NCBI GenBank assembly: GCA_958295875.1 | Contig: OY282379.1 | Span: 3,315,046 to 3,379,045, forward strand | Length of the DNA stretch: 64,000 bases | From: an uncultured Pseudomonadales bacterium | Lineage (GTDB): Bacteria; Pseudomonadota; Gammaproteobacteria; Pseudomonadales; Azotimanducaceae | Reading direction: 5' to 3' | Shown: piece by piece, positions 1 to 8,789 of the stretch | Position numbering within the stretch: position 1 is the first letter of the stretch | Layout of the letters: each line of letters begins with the position of its first letter | Translations under genes and position numbers: made by a program | The notes under the pieces: generated by a model | What the model saw: the letters and a program-made list of their open reading frames with translations, nothing else | What the model was told of the DNA's origin: nothing | Database searches by the model: none

Positions 1-54
1 CTGAGCGCTTGGCGCGGACGGCGGCACATCTGCCAAGCGGGCGGAGGCGGCAGC

Positions 55-78
55 GCCGCCGGCAAATGCGCCGGCGGC
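55..78 (-). terminator. GC hairpin after the TonB receptor gene
   Basis: A 9-bp perfect inverted repeat (GCCGCCGGC / GCCGGCGGC) with a 6-nt loop lies about 50 bp beyond the stop codon of the TonB-dependent receptor gene. No T-tract follows, so termination is a guess from position only. I see no convincing gene in bases 1-126. Confidence 0.3.
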
Positions 79-126
79 CCAAGCCGCACCCGCCTAGCTT
101 CGGCCGCGGGCGCCGAACACCGAAGG

Positions 127-2700
127 CTACTCCATGTCCCAGATGGCCCGCAGGTAGTAGAAGCCGCCGTTGAACCCGTATGGGGAACCCTCTGGGTACG
201 TTGCGCCGACGCCGGCGACGGCACTGGGGTGGTTCTTCTCTGGGTATTCGTCGAAGGCGTTCTGGGCGCCGACCACCACGGTGAAGGCATCAAAGCTGCG
301 CGCCACTTCAACATCCGCGAACCAGCGCGGTTCCGGGCGGTAGCCCCAAGACGCCACATCAGCTTGCGCGACAAAGAAATCGCCGTAGTAGCGCGCTCGG
401 CCCAAGAAGCGCCAATCGCCCTGCACATGGTTCAGCGTCAGGGAGAAGCGCGTCTCTGGCAGGCCGCCTTCGAGCTGCCGCACCCGGTTGTCGCTGATGA
501 TGTCCGGATTGCGCGAATCCACCTCCGTTTGGTTCCAGTTGGCGACAAACGTGAGGTCTGTGCTGCCGTCGAACAACTCCATCGGCAAGGTGGCCACTAG
601 ATCGACCCCGCTCGTGGTGGTGTCGAAGTCGTTGGTGAAGAACCGCACGCCGGTGAAACTGCTCGCGTCCGCCTGCCCCAAGGCCAGCAACGCGGTGATG
701 TCTTCGGGCGTGAGCACTTGCGTGCTGGTGAGCGCAATCCGGCCTTCCACGGAGATGTTGTAGTAGTCCAGCGTGACGCTCATGTCGCCAATGTCGAACA
801 CCGCGCCAAAGGTGAGGTTCACGGACTCCTCTGGGTCGAGCGCTTGGCCGCCCTTCTGCTCAGCGATTGGATGCGTGGGCGGCAGCGTCGCTTCGTCTGC
901 GAGCACGCCGGCCGTGAAGGCCGTGGTGACGTTGCGCACATTGGCTTGGCCGGTGGTCGGCGCGCGGAAGCCGGTGCTCACGGCGCCACGCAGCGCGAAC
1001 GCTGGGTTCACCTGCAGCCGCGCCGTCAGCTTGCCGTCGAGCGTGTTGCCGAAATCCTCGTAGTTCTCGTAACGCGCTGCGGCGCCGAGCAGGAAGTTCT
1101 CGGACAGGTTCTTCTCCATGTCCACATAGCCCGCCCAACTGCTGCGTGAAGATTCGCCGGCATCTTCGGGCTTGAAGCCTGGGAAGCCGTTGGAGCCGAT
1201 GCCGAAGCCCTGCGCGGCGAGGCTGGGGTTGATGTAGTAAGAGTTGGGGTCGCCGCTCTCGATCTTGAACGTCTCATCCCGATACTCAACGCCAGCGGCG
1301 AAGTACAGCGGCGCAGCCGGGTCGCCCAAGGGCTTCGCCAACTGGAAGTCCACCACGCGGTCGGTTTCGGTGTAGGCGCCAGGCCGATAGCTGATGGGAA
1401 TGTCCGTCTCATGATGCGCGAGCTGAGGGTTGATGGTGTTCTTGATGAAGAACTGCGCATTGCTGCGCCCCACCACGGCGCTCAAATCGTAAGACCAGTC
1501 GTTCTCGAGGTCGCCACGCACGCCGAAGGCGATGCTGGCGTCGTGGACGTCGCCGCCGAACTGCGGCGTGAAGCCGCCGGGGAAGCGCTCGTTGAACGCG
1601 AAGCAGTTGGGATTGGCAGCTACCGCCGCGAGGGCGCTGGCATCTGCCACGTTGTCCATCACGGACACCACCGGGCAGTTGCCGGTGCCGTCGGGGGTGA
1701 GGTCCGCCACTTTCACCGTCGGCGTGCCGTCCACCTCCGGGCCGCGGAAGATGCCGCCTCGGGTGTGCGGATTGCGGTAGTAGAAGCCCCCTTCCACGGT
1801 GCGTTCCGCCCAGTTGCCGAACGCGTAGGCTTCACTGCCGTTGCCCAAATCGATGCCGAGGTTGGCGAACAGCTTGAAGTCGCCGCGGATTTCCGGAGCG
1901 CCCCAGATTTGCGCCGCCGGTTGCCGCACTGCGTTGTTGCCGGCGGCGATGAGGCCGGCGGCGTCCGCGCGTTGCGTGCTGCGGCTGGTGGGATCTGCCT
2001 GTTTGAATTCGCCGCTGAAGTTGGCGAATCCGGCATCGGTCAATGGCAGGCCGATGTTCGCCGCCACCACAGTGACGTCGCCGTCGCCTTCGTAGTTGCG
2101 GCCCCAGCGCGCTTCGATGCTGCCGCCTTCCGGGGCGTCTTTCAGCACGAAGTTCATCACGCCGGCGATGGCGTCTGAGCCGTATTGCGCCGATGCGCCG
2201 TCGCGCAGGATTTCCAAGCGCTTCACGGCGATGGCGGGGATGACCGACAGGTCTGGCCCTTGCGCGCCATCGTTGATGCCGCTGCCGAGGAAGCTGATGA
2301 CCGCGGCGCGGTGACGGCGCTTGCCGTTCACCAGCACCAAGGTGGCGTCTGACGACAAGCCACGCAGGTTAGCGGGACGGATGAGCGTTGCCGCGTCGCT
2401 GATGGGTTCTTGGTTGACGTTGTAGGACGGCACCAGCGCCGCCAACAGCGAATCCATGTCGGAATCGCCCAAGTTGCGGAAATCGTCGCCGCCGATGACG
2501 TCCACCGGCACTGGCGAATCCGCCGCGGAGCGGTCTTGGCGGCGCGAGCCGACGACGACCACTTCTTCGACGACACCTGCCGCTTCTGTATCTTCAGCAT
2601 AGGCGACGGGGCCGACCACGGTCGCGCACATCGCAACGCAGCTTGCCAAGATGCCATGCGCGAGTCGGAATTGCTGCATTGATGGTGTCTCCTTGTCCAT
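127..2700 (-). CDS. TonB-dependent outer-membrane receptor
   Basis: An 857-residue outer-membrane receptor of the TonB-dependent family, which imports siderophores, vitamins or oligomers using energy from TonB-ExbBD. A Sec signal peptide ends near the AYAED site (residues ~35), followed by a TonB-box-like EEVVVVGSRR stretch, an N-terminal plug (with the typical GASAQYGSDAIAGVMNF segment around residues 165-185) and a long beta-barrel. Translation may start 21 bases further in, at MQQFRLAHG. The receptor stands alone, divergent from ETF-QO, so the substrate cannot be read from context. The plug with a long Cys-containing extracellular loop resembles the broad 'TonB receptor' subgroup abundant in marine gammaproteobacteria. 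Family assignment is firm; substrate is unknown. Confidence 0.93.
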   Translation of the reverse strand: MDKETPSMQQFRLAHGILASCVAMCATVVGPVAYAEDTEAAGVVEEVVVVGSRRQDRSAADSPVPVDVIGGDDFRNLGDSDMDSLLAALVPSYNVNQEPISDAATLIRPANLRGLSSDATLVLVNGKRRHRAAVISFLGSGINDGAQGPDLSVIPAIAVKRLEILRDGASAQYGSDAIAGVMNFVLKDAPEGGSIEARWGRNYEGDGDVTVVAANIGLPLTDAGFANFSGEFKQADPTSRSTQRADAAGLIAAGNNAVRQPAAQIWGAPEIRGDFKLFANLGIDLGNGSEAYAFGNWAERTVEGGFYYRNPHTRGGIFRGPEVDGTPTVKVADLTPDGTGNCPVVSVMDNVADASALAAVAANPNCFAFNERFPGGFTPQFGGDVHDASIAFGVRGDLENDWSYDLSAVVGRSNAQFFIKNTINPQLAHHETDIPISYRPGAYTETDRVVDFQLAKPLGDPAAPLYFAAGVEYRDETFKIESGDPNSYYINPSLAAQGFGIGSNGFPGFKPEDAGESSRSSWAGYVDMEKNLSENFLLGAAARYENYEDFGNTLDGKLTARLQVNPAFALRGAVSTGFRAPTTGQANVRNVTTAFTAGVLADEATLPPTHPIAEQKGGQALDPEESVNLTFGAVFDIGDMSVTLDYYNISVEGRIALTSTQVLTPEDITALLALGQADASSFTGVRFFTNDFDTTTSGVDLVATLPMELFDGSTDLTFVANWNQTEVDSRNPDIISDNRVRQLEGGLPETRFSLTLNHVQGDWRFLGRARYYGDFFVAQADVASWGYRPEPRWFADVEVARSFDAFTVVVGAQNAFDEYPEKNHPSAVAGVGATYPEGSPYGFNGGFYYLRAIWDME

Positions 2701-2924
2701 CTACTGTTCCATCCGTGTTGTAGTTCACTGGGGCTGCGGACGCCGCCCTCCGTGCGGCGGCGATTATATGAGCATTGCGCCTTGGTGTGGCAACGCTGTG
2801 CGCGGCACCAACGAGCCGGTTGGGGAATCGCCGGAATGCGTTGCGGGGCGCGGCAACGCGGTGGCGAGACGGCTCGCCGGCGGCGCTTGATATACTGCCA
2901 TCTTGGTGCGTGGCCGGAGCCGAG

Positions 2925-4583
2925 ATGTCCGATTCTGAACGCGAATCCATGGAGTTCGATGTCGTCATCGTCGGCGGCGGGCCGGCGGGTCTTGCGGCCG
3001 CCATCCGGCTCTCCCAGCTTGGCGCGGAGCAGGGGCGTGAAGTCTCCATCTGCTTGGTGGAGAAAGGCTCGGAGATTGGCGCGCACATCCTGTCCGGCGC
3101 TGTCTTCGAGCCCACCGCCTTGAACGAACTGCTGCCGGATTGGCGCAACGAAGGCGCTCCGCTCGGCCAGCCCGTCTCGGAAGACCTGTGGTACTACCTG
3201 CCAAATGGCGTCAATCGGCTGAAGGTGCCTCGCTTCGGCATCCCGCGGCCGCTGCGCAACGATGGCAAGTACGCCATCAGCCTAGGCAACCTGTGTCGCT
3301 GGCTCGGTGAACGGGCAGAGAGCATGGGTGTGAACGTGTTTCCCGGCTTCGCCGCGGCCGACGTGCTCTACGATGGCGACCGGGTGGCGGGCGTCGCCAC
3401 CGGCGATGCCGGCATCTCCGCCGCCGGCGAACGCAAGGCCACCTACCAGCCGGGTTACGAGTTGCGCGCCCGCTTCACCCTGTTCGCGGAAGGCTGCCGC
3501 GGCCATCTCGGCAAGCAACTCATCGCCCGGCACGGCTTGGCGACCGGCACGCAGCACTACGGCATCGGCTTGAAGGAGCTGTGGCAGACAGCGCCGGGGC
3601 GCCATGTTGAAGGCCGCGTCATGCACACGCTCGGGTGGCCATTGGGGCACACGGCCATCGGCGGCGCTGGCGGCGGCGGCTTCCTTTACCACTTGGAGAG
3701 CGGCCAAGTGGCGGTGGGGCTCATCGTCGATCTTGCGTATCGAAACCCGCACTTGAGCCCTTTCGACGAGTTCCAGCGCTTTAAGCACCACCCCGCCATC
3801 GCCCACGCCTTGGAGGGCGGCGAGCGGGTGGCCTACGGTGCCCGGGCAGTGGTGAAGGGCGGCCTGCAAGCGCTGCCGGAGACCACGTTCCCCGGCGGCA
3901 TGTTGATTGGCGACGACGCCGGCTTTCTGAACCAACTGAAGGTGAAAGGCTCCCACACGGCCATGAAGTCTGGGATGCTCGCCGCCGAAGCGGTGTTCGA
4001 TGCGCTGGCCGCGGACGAGCCGGACCTAGAGCCAGAGCGCTTCGCCGAGCGCTTGCGCGGCTCTTGGCTCTACGCGGAATTGCACCGCTCGCGCAACGTG
4101 GCGCCGGCCGTGCATCGCCTCGGCACCCTGCCCGGCGCCATGTATGCGTGGTTCGACCAGACCATCGCCCGCGGGCGCATGCCCTATACGCTGAGCGACC
4201 CACGCCCAGACCATGCGCAGTTGCAGCCGGCGGCTAAGGCGCGGCGCATCGACTACCCGAAGCCAGACGGCGCGCTGAGCTTCGACAAACTGTCATCCGT
4301 GTTCCTCTCCAACACCAACCACGAGGAAGATCAGCCCTGCCACCTCGTGCTGGCAGACGCGGATGTGCCGGTGCGCGACAACCTGCCACAGTTCGACGAG
4401 CCGGCGCAGCGCTACTGCCCCGCCGGCGTGTATGAAGTGGTGGAGCAAGATGGCGCAGCGCGCTTCCAGATCAACGCCCAGAACTGCGTGCATTGCAAAA
4501 CCTGCGACATCAAAGACCCGGCGCAGAACATCAATTGGGTGGCGCCGGAGGGCGCCGGCGGGCCGAATTACCCGAATATGTGA
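2925..4583 (+). CDS. Electron transfer flavoprotein-ubiquinone oxidoreductase
   Basis: A 552-residue ETF-QO, which passes electrons from reduced ETF (fatty-acid and amino-acid oxidation, dimethylglycine/sarcosine metabolism) to the membrane quinone pool. The N-terminal FAD-binding motif VVIVGGGPAGLAAAIRL is at residues ~13-29. The C-terminus has the single 4Fe-4S ligand set: a Cys in RYCPAGVYE and NCVHCKTCDIKDP. Length matches the family. The frame is open further upstream, but the ATG at 2925 gives the canonical N-terminus; a TATACT element at 2891-2896 is a plausible -10 box. It faces the divergent TonB receptor. No ETF subunit genes are in the window, so its partner lies elsewhere. Confidence 0.96.
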   Translation: MSDSERESMEFDVVIVGGGPAGLAAAIRLSQLGAEQGREVSICLVEKGSEIGAHILSGAVFEPTALNELLPDWRNEGAPLGQPVSEDLWYYLPNGVNRLKVPRFGIPRPLRNDGKYAISLGNLCRWLGERAESMGVNVFPGFAAADVLYDGDRVAGVATGDAGISAAGERKATYQPGYELRARFTLFAEGCRGHLGKQLIARHGLATGTQHYGIGLKELWQTAPGRHVEGRVMHTLGWPLGHTAIGGAGGGGFLYHLESGQVAVGLIVDLAYRNPHLSPFDEFQRFKHHPAIAHALEGGERVAYGARAVVKGGLQALPETTFPGGMLIGDDAGFLNQLKVKGSHTAMKSGMLAAEAVFDALAADEPDLEPERFAERLRGSWLYAELHRSRNVAPAVHRLGTLPGAMYAWFDQTIARGRMPYTLSDPRPDHAQLQPAAKARRIDYPKPDGALSFDKLSSVFLSNTNHEEDQPCHLVLADADVPVRDNLPQFDEPAQRYCPAGVYEVVEQDGAARFQINAQNCVHCKTCDIKDPAQNINWVAPEGAGGPNYPNM

Positions 4584-4588
4584 GGCTT

Positions 4589-4609
4589 GCCAGCCGGCTT
4601 GCGGCTGGC
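4589..4609. terminator. Hairpin between convergent ETF-QO and DUF1285 genes
   Basis: GCCAGCCG and CGGCTGGC form an 8-bp perfect stem around a 5-nt loop, in the 55-bp gap between two convergent genes. Position suggests a bidirectional terminator. There is no strong T-run. Confidence 0.45.
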
Positions 4610-4638
4610 GCAGGACGGCCCCTCAGCGGAACGCCGCG

Positions 4639-5172
4639 TCAAGCCGCCGGGCCCAGCACGAAGCGCTCGCCGGCGCTCCAAACTTCGAGTTCGCCGCCGG
4701 CCTCGGCGCAGCAATCCACCAACCGATAGAAGACGCTGCGGGCGATGCGCGCCCGCAAGCCATCGCGCACCTCGAGGTAAGGCCGCGGCGCCACCGCGGC
4801 ATCGAACACCGTGATGCGGTGCTCGGCGCCGGCCAGCACATGGTCGCCAACGTTGGTGGTGAAGATGAGCCGCCGCGCCGCCGCCACCCCATCGGATTCC
4901 ATGTCGATGGCGAGGAACGGCGCATCCTCCACCACGATGCGCAACTTCTCCGCTGGCGTCACCAAACAGTGCCCGTCCGCGTCGAGCCGCAGCACGCTGG
5001 CGAACAACGCCACCAGCCGCTGGCGCTTGATTTCGCGCCCCTCATGGAACCAGCGGCCATCGGCCGCGATGCGGATGTCGATGTCGCCGGTGCGGGCGGG
5101 GCGCCACTGCCCCACCGGCGGCAAGCGCTGGTCGCGGGCGGCGTCGAGCAGTTGCTCGAATGCGTTCGTCAA
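4639..5172 (-). CDS. DUF1285 family protein
   Basis: About 177 residues, matching the size of the DUF1285 family (uncharacterised small two-lobed beta-rich proteins of proteobacteria). Recognisable family stretches are WFHEGREIKRQRLVALFASVL, YFLVTPAEKLRI-like and the final EVWSAGERFVLG. The reading frame is open upstream, but the TTG at 5172-5170 overlaps the moaA stop codon (bases 5169-5171) and gives the natural length, so translational coupling to moaA is likely. The function of the family is unknown; the overlap with moaA is the only functional hint. Confidence 0.8.
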   Translation of the reverse strand: MTNAFEQLLDAARDQRLPPVGQWRPARTGDIDIRIAADGRWFHEGREIKRQRLVALFASVLRLDADGHCLVTPAEKLRIVVEDAPFLAIDMESDGVAAARRLIFTTNVGDHVLAGAEHRITVFDAAVAPRPYLEVRDGLRARIARSVFYRLVDCCAEAGGELEVWSAGERFVLGPAA

Positions 5173-6131
5173 CCGCCGATGAACTTCATCACCGTCACTT
5201 CGCCGGTGAACGCCGAACGTTTGTCTTGGAGCGCGGCGGCGAGCACTTGCTTGAGCCCGTCCCGCGCTTGCTGCTCGGGCGCCTCCAACAGTGCGCTCAC
5301 GTCGTGGCTGTTGGCGTTGGAAAGGCACCCGTACAGCCTGCCGTTGGAGGACAACCGCAGGCGGGTGCAGGCGCTGCAGAACGGCTCGCTCTCGTTGGCG
5401 ATGATGCCGAAGTAGCCGCGCCCCGGCACTTCATAGCGCACGGAGGTGGAATCGTAGGGCGCGTCTGTGCGGGTGAACTCGTGGCGTTCGCCGATGGCGT
5501 CCAACAGGTCGTCCATGCCGATGAAGTCCCGCCGGTACTGTCCGCCGTAGCGCAGATGGCCCATGTTCATCAGCTCGATGTAGCGCAATTCGATGCCGCG
5601 GCCAAGGCAGTAGTCCAGCATGGGCAGTATCTGGTCTGCGTTGGCCGTGCGCATCGGCACCATGTTGACCTTCACCTTGAGGCCAGCGTCCAGCATGGCG
5701 TCGATGCCCGCCAACACGGTGGCCAGGTCGCCGGAGCGCGCGATGTGGCGGAAGCGGCCGGCATCGAGGGTGTCCAAGCTCACGTTGATGCGCTTGAGGC
5801 CGGCGGCCTTGATGAGGTCTGCCTTGCGCGCCAAGAGCTGTCCGTTCGTGGTGACGGCGACATCCTTGAGCGGCAACGCCATGGCGGCCGGCAGGAATGC
5901 GTCGAACTTCGGCGACAGCAGCGGCTCGCCACCGGTGATGCGCAGTTTTTCCACGCCCGCCAAGTCAATCAACATGCGCGTCGCCTTGAGCAGCGCCGCC
6001 GCGGAGAGCTCGTGGCGCGCCGCTTGCAGGCGCTTGCCGTCTGGCACGCAGTAGCCGCAGGCGTAGTTGCACGCCGCGGTGAGGCTGACGCGCAGGTTGC
6101 GGAAACGACGCCCTTGGGCATCGACGATCAT
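5169..6131 (-). CDS. moaA: GTP 3',8-cyclase (molybdenum cofactor synthesis)
   Basis: A radical-SAM enzyme of 320 residues that starts molybdenum-cofactor synthesis by converting GTP to 3',8-cyclo-7,8-dihydro-GTP. The SAM cluster motif CNYACGYC (Cys21, Cys25, Cys28) and the C-terminal GTP-site cluster cysteines (EPFCSACTRLRL and YGCLSN) are present. The protein ends in the conserved Gly-Gly (FIGG), needed for activation of the reaction in this family. I start at the ATG at 6131, which has GGAG six bases upstream, rather than a TTG five codons earlier. No other moa genes are nearby. The stop overlaps the start of the DUF1285 gene. Confidence 0.95.
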   Translation of the reverse strand: MIVDAQGRRFRNLRVSLTAACNYACGYCVPDGKRLQAARHELSAAALLKATRMLIDLAGVEKLRITGGEPLLSPKFDAFLPAAMALPLKDVAVTTNGQLLARKADLIKAAGLKRINVSLDTLDAGRFRHIARSGDLATVLAGIDAMLDAGLKVKVNMVPMRTANADQILPMLDYCLGRGIELRYIELMNMGHLRYGGQYRRDFIGMDDLLDAIGERHEFTRTDAPYDSTSVRYEVPGRGYFGIIANESEPFCSACTRLRLSSNGRLYGCLSNANSHDVSALLEAPEQQARDGLKQVLAAALQDKRSAFTGEVTVMKFIGG

Positions 6132-6220
6132 GGCGGCTCCACGCAAGGCGGGCGAACGGCCAGCCTGCCGGCATCATACCGTAAGATGGCGCCACCGCCG
6201 GTTGGCGCACCGACACCGTC

Positions 6221-7090
6221 ATGGGGTTCCTTGCCCGCCTCGTCTCTGACCCGCTCACCCGCTGGCTGACCACGCCCACGCCGACGCGGACCTTTCCCCT
6301 TTCCCACTTCGACCGCATCCGTCAAGAGCTCAAGCCTTGCGACGTGCTGCTGGTGGCTGGGCGCAGCCGCATCAGCGAGGTGGTGAAGGTGGTGACGCAA
6401 AGTGCTTGGTCTCATGCCGCGCTGTATGTGGGACGGTTGCACGACATTGAGGACGACGATGCCCGCGCCATGTTGGCGGTGCATGTCGGCGAGCGTTCGC
6501 CGGGTGAGCAGTTCGTCATCGAGAGCCACTTGGGCCAAGGCACCATCGCCCGGCCGTTGACGGCGTACCGGGAAGACCATCTGCGCATCTGCCGGCCGGC
6601 GGGCCTGAGCTTGAGCGATGCGCGGACGATCCTTGCCTATGCGGCGAGCCGGCTCAACACGCCATACGACGTGCGCCAGATATTGGACTTGGCGCGTTTC
6701 CTGCTGCCGTGGGGCGTCCTGCCCCGGCGGTGGCGCTCGTCGCTGTTCCGCGCCTCGGCAAGCAAGGCCACCCGCACCGTCTGTTCCACCATGATTGCCG
6801 AGGCGTTCAACGCAGTGCAGTTTCCCATCCTGCCGTTGGTGCAGGCAGATCAAGATGGGCAACTGAAGCTCTTTCGCCGCAACCCGAAGCTCTGCACGCC
6901 GAGTGACTTCGATTACTCCCCCTACTTCGAGATCATCAAGTACGCCTTTATGGACTTCGGGCATCACGCCAACTACCGGCTGCTGCCGTGGTCTGAGGCG
7001 GACGTCGGCGGCGCATCCGGCGCGGTACAAGTGCCTAGGGATGCCTTGGCGGCGGCGCGGCGCAGGCCGGAGGAAGGGGAACTTCCCTAG
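6221..7090 (+). CDS. YiiX/YaeF-like permuted NlpC/P60 papain-fold hydrolase
   Basis: A 289-residue protein of the YiiX/YaeF/Poxvirus-G6R group, circularly permuted papain-like amidohydrolases thought to act on lipid- or peptidoglycan-linked amides or esters. Features seen are DVLLVAGRSRISEVVKVVTQSAWSHA near residues 40-65 (with the SHAALYVG His), FVIESHLGQGTIARPL, and VCSTMIAEAF, where the Cys of CSTMIAEAF is the expected nucleophile. No clear Sec signal is seen. It is divergent from moaA and convergent with murF. Substrate is unknown; family call is good from these motifs. Confidence 0.8.
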   Translation: MGFLARLVSDPLTRWLTTPTPTRTFPLSHFDRIRQELKPCDVLLVAGRSRISEVVKVVTQSAWSHAALYVGRLHDIEDDDARAMLAVHVGERSPGEQFVIESHLGQGTIARPLTAYREDHLRICRPAGLSLSDARTILAYAASRLNTPYDVRQILDLARFLLPWGVLPRRWRSSLFRASASKATRTVCSTMIAEAFNAVQFPILPLVQADQDGQLKLFRRNPKLCTPSDFDYSPYFEIIKYAFMDFGHHANYRLLPWSEADVGGASGAVQVPRDALAAARRRPEEGELP

Positions 7091-7195
7091 TTGATTCAGT
7101 GTGCTTAGGGCGTTTCCTCAAGCGTTGAACTAAGCATTGAAGAGACGTTTATGCGCGAATGCCCTTTGGCGCGAGCGCCTCGAAAAGCAGGCGAC

Positions 7196-8575
7196 TTAAG
7201 GCGACGATGCCTCGCCTCCCAGCTGTGCGCCGAGCTTGGCGGCGAAGCCACGCGCCCAGAAGACACGATTCGACCCTTTGAGCAACACCACGTCGCCAGG
7301 CGCCAACAGCCCTGCCACCCAATCCACGTCCAGCGCTGCCGCATCATCAACGTGCCCTAGGCGTTGCGCGGCCGGCAACCGCTCGTGAAGCGCCTGCATG
7401 GCCGCGCCGATGCACAGCACGCCATCGATGCCGGCGCAGTGCGGCGCCAACGCCGCGTGCAGGCGCTCACTGTCGGCGCCGAGTTCCAGCATCTCACCCA
7501 ACAACGCGATCTTTCTGCCGGCCGGCGGCGCCGCCGCGGTGAGCCCATCCAGCGCTGCCGCCATGCTGGCCGGATTGGCGTTGTAGCTGTCGTCGATGAG
7601 GGTCACTGCGCCGGCTTGGATGCGATTGCCCCGCCCCGCTGGAGGCACCGCATCCGCCAGGCGCTCCACCGCCCGCGGGTCCGCCTCCAAGGCGACGAGG
7701 GCCGCGGCCACCGCAGCGACGGACAGCGCGCGGTGTTCGCCGCCGCCGGGCACGGGTGCGGTGATGCGGCCAGCCGGCGTGTCGAGCACCGCGGTGGCGC
7801 CGTTGACGCTGCGCAAGCGCACATCGGCGCTGGCGCTGGTGCCGAACGTTAGCGTCTGCGCGGCAACGTTGGTGCCCTGCAGCGCGTCGAGGCACACGAG
7901 TTTGCCGCCGGCGCGCAGGCCGTTGGCGATGGAGAGCTTCTCCCTGCGCAACGCCTTGATGTCGTCGAAGAACTCGATGTGGGCCGGGTGTACGTTCAGC
8001 ACGATGGCCACATCCGGCTCGGCGAGGCGCGCCAATGGCTCGATTTCCCCCGGATGGTTGGTGCCGATCTCATACACAGCGAATGCGCGTTCAGCGGGCG
8101 TTCTGGCTAGGGACAGAGGCACGCCCAGATGGTTGTTGAGGCTGCCTGGGGTGGCGAAGGCATCGCTCAACGCTGCGCTCAGGAAGGTCTTCGCCGTCGT
8201 CTTGCCGCTGCTGCCGGTGACGGCCGCCACCTTGCCGCGGAACCGGCGCCGCGCGGCGCGGCCCAAGCTCCACAAGGCATCCAACGTGTCCGGCACGACG
8301 ATGCAGGAGCCGTCCGCCGCAACGGAACGATGCACCAGTGCGCCGGCCGCCCCGGCGGCGAGCGCCGCGGCGGCGAAATCGTGCCCGTCGCGTTGCGATC
8401 GCTGGCTCACGTTGAAGCGCGGCCCCGGGTCTCCCGGCAAGGCGACGAACAGGTCCCTGGGGCACAGCGAGCGCGTGTCGATGCTGACGCCCGCGATGTC
8501 CGGCCCGTCCACGGCCCCCGCGCCAACTGCGGCGCTGACGTCGGCCCACGTCCACAGCGGCATGCTTTCGCTCAT
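7196..8575 (-). CDS. murF: UDP-N-acetylmuramoyl-tripeptide--D-alanyl-D-alanine ligase
   Basis: A 459-residue Mur ligase that adds D-Ala-D-Ala to the UDP-MurNAc-tripeptide precursor in the cytoplasm, using ATP. The P-loop AVTGSSGKTTAK lies near residues 117-128, the central NHPGEIEPLA segment is typical, and the MurF-specific DDSYNANPASM motif is in the C-terminal domain. Length is normal. It is not in a dcw cell-wall cluster: its neighbours are YiiX-like and sppA genes. Either the dcw cluster is dispersed in this genome or this is a second murF; the window cannot tell. Confidence 0.93.
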   Translation of the reverse strand: MSESMPLWTWADVSAAVGAGAVDGPDIAGVSIDTRSLCPRDLFVALPGDPGPRFNVSQRSQRDGHDFAAAALAAGAAGALVHRSVAADGSCIVVPDTLDALWSLGRAARRRFRGKVAAVTGSSGKTTAKTFLSAALSDAFATPGSLNNHLGVPLSLARTPAERAFAVYEIGTNHPGEIEPLARLAEPDVAIVLNVHPAHIEFFDDIKALRREKLSIANGLRAGGKLVCLDALQGTNVAAQTLTFGTSASADVRLRSVNGATAVLDTPAGRITAPVPGGGEHRALSVAAVAAALVALEADPRAVERLADAVPPAGRGNRIQAGAVTLIDDSYNANPASMAAALDGLTAAAPPAGRKIALLGEMLELGADSERLHAALAPHCAGIDGVLCIGAAMQALHERLPAAQRLGHVDDAAALDVDWVAGLLAPGDVVLLKGSNRVFWARGFAAKLGAQLGGEASSP

Positions 8576-8789
8576 GAGCGAATGTTAGCGCGACGCGAGG
8601 CGCACCCGGCGCGGTGATGGGCTGGCAACGCAAAGTAGAGATGTCCCCTTTTGTGCTGGATGCGTGATGTGGCAGCGCCGGCGAGCCGTTTTCGGCGATC
8701 GCCGCGTTCATCGGAGCGGCGGGGTGCGGCGTTTGACCGCCGCGGCGCCTAACGGGACAATCGCCCTTCTCTCCCAGCGCTGGTGCCCC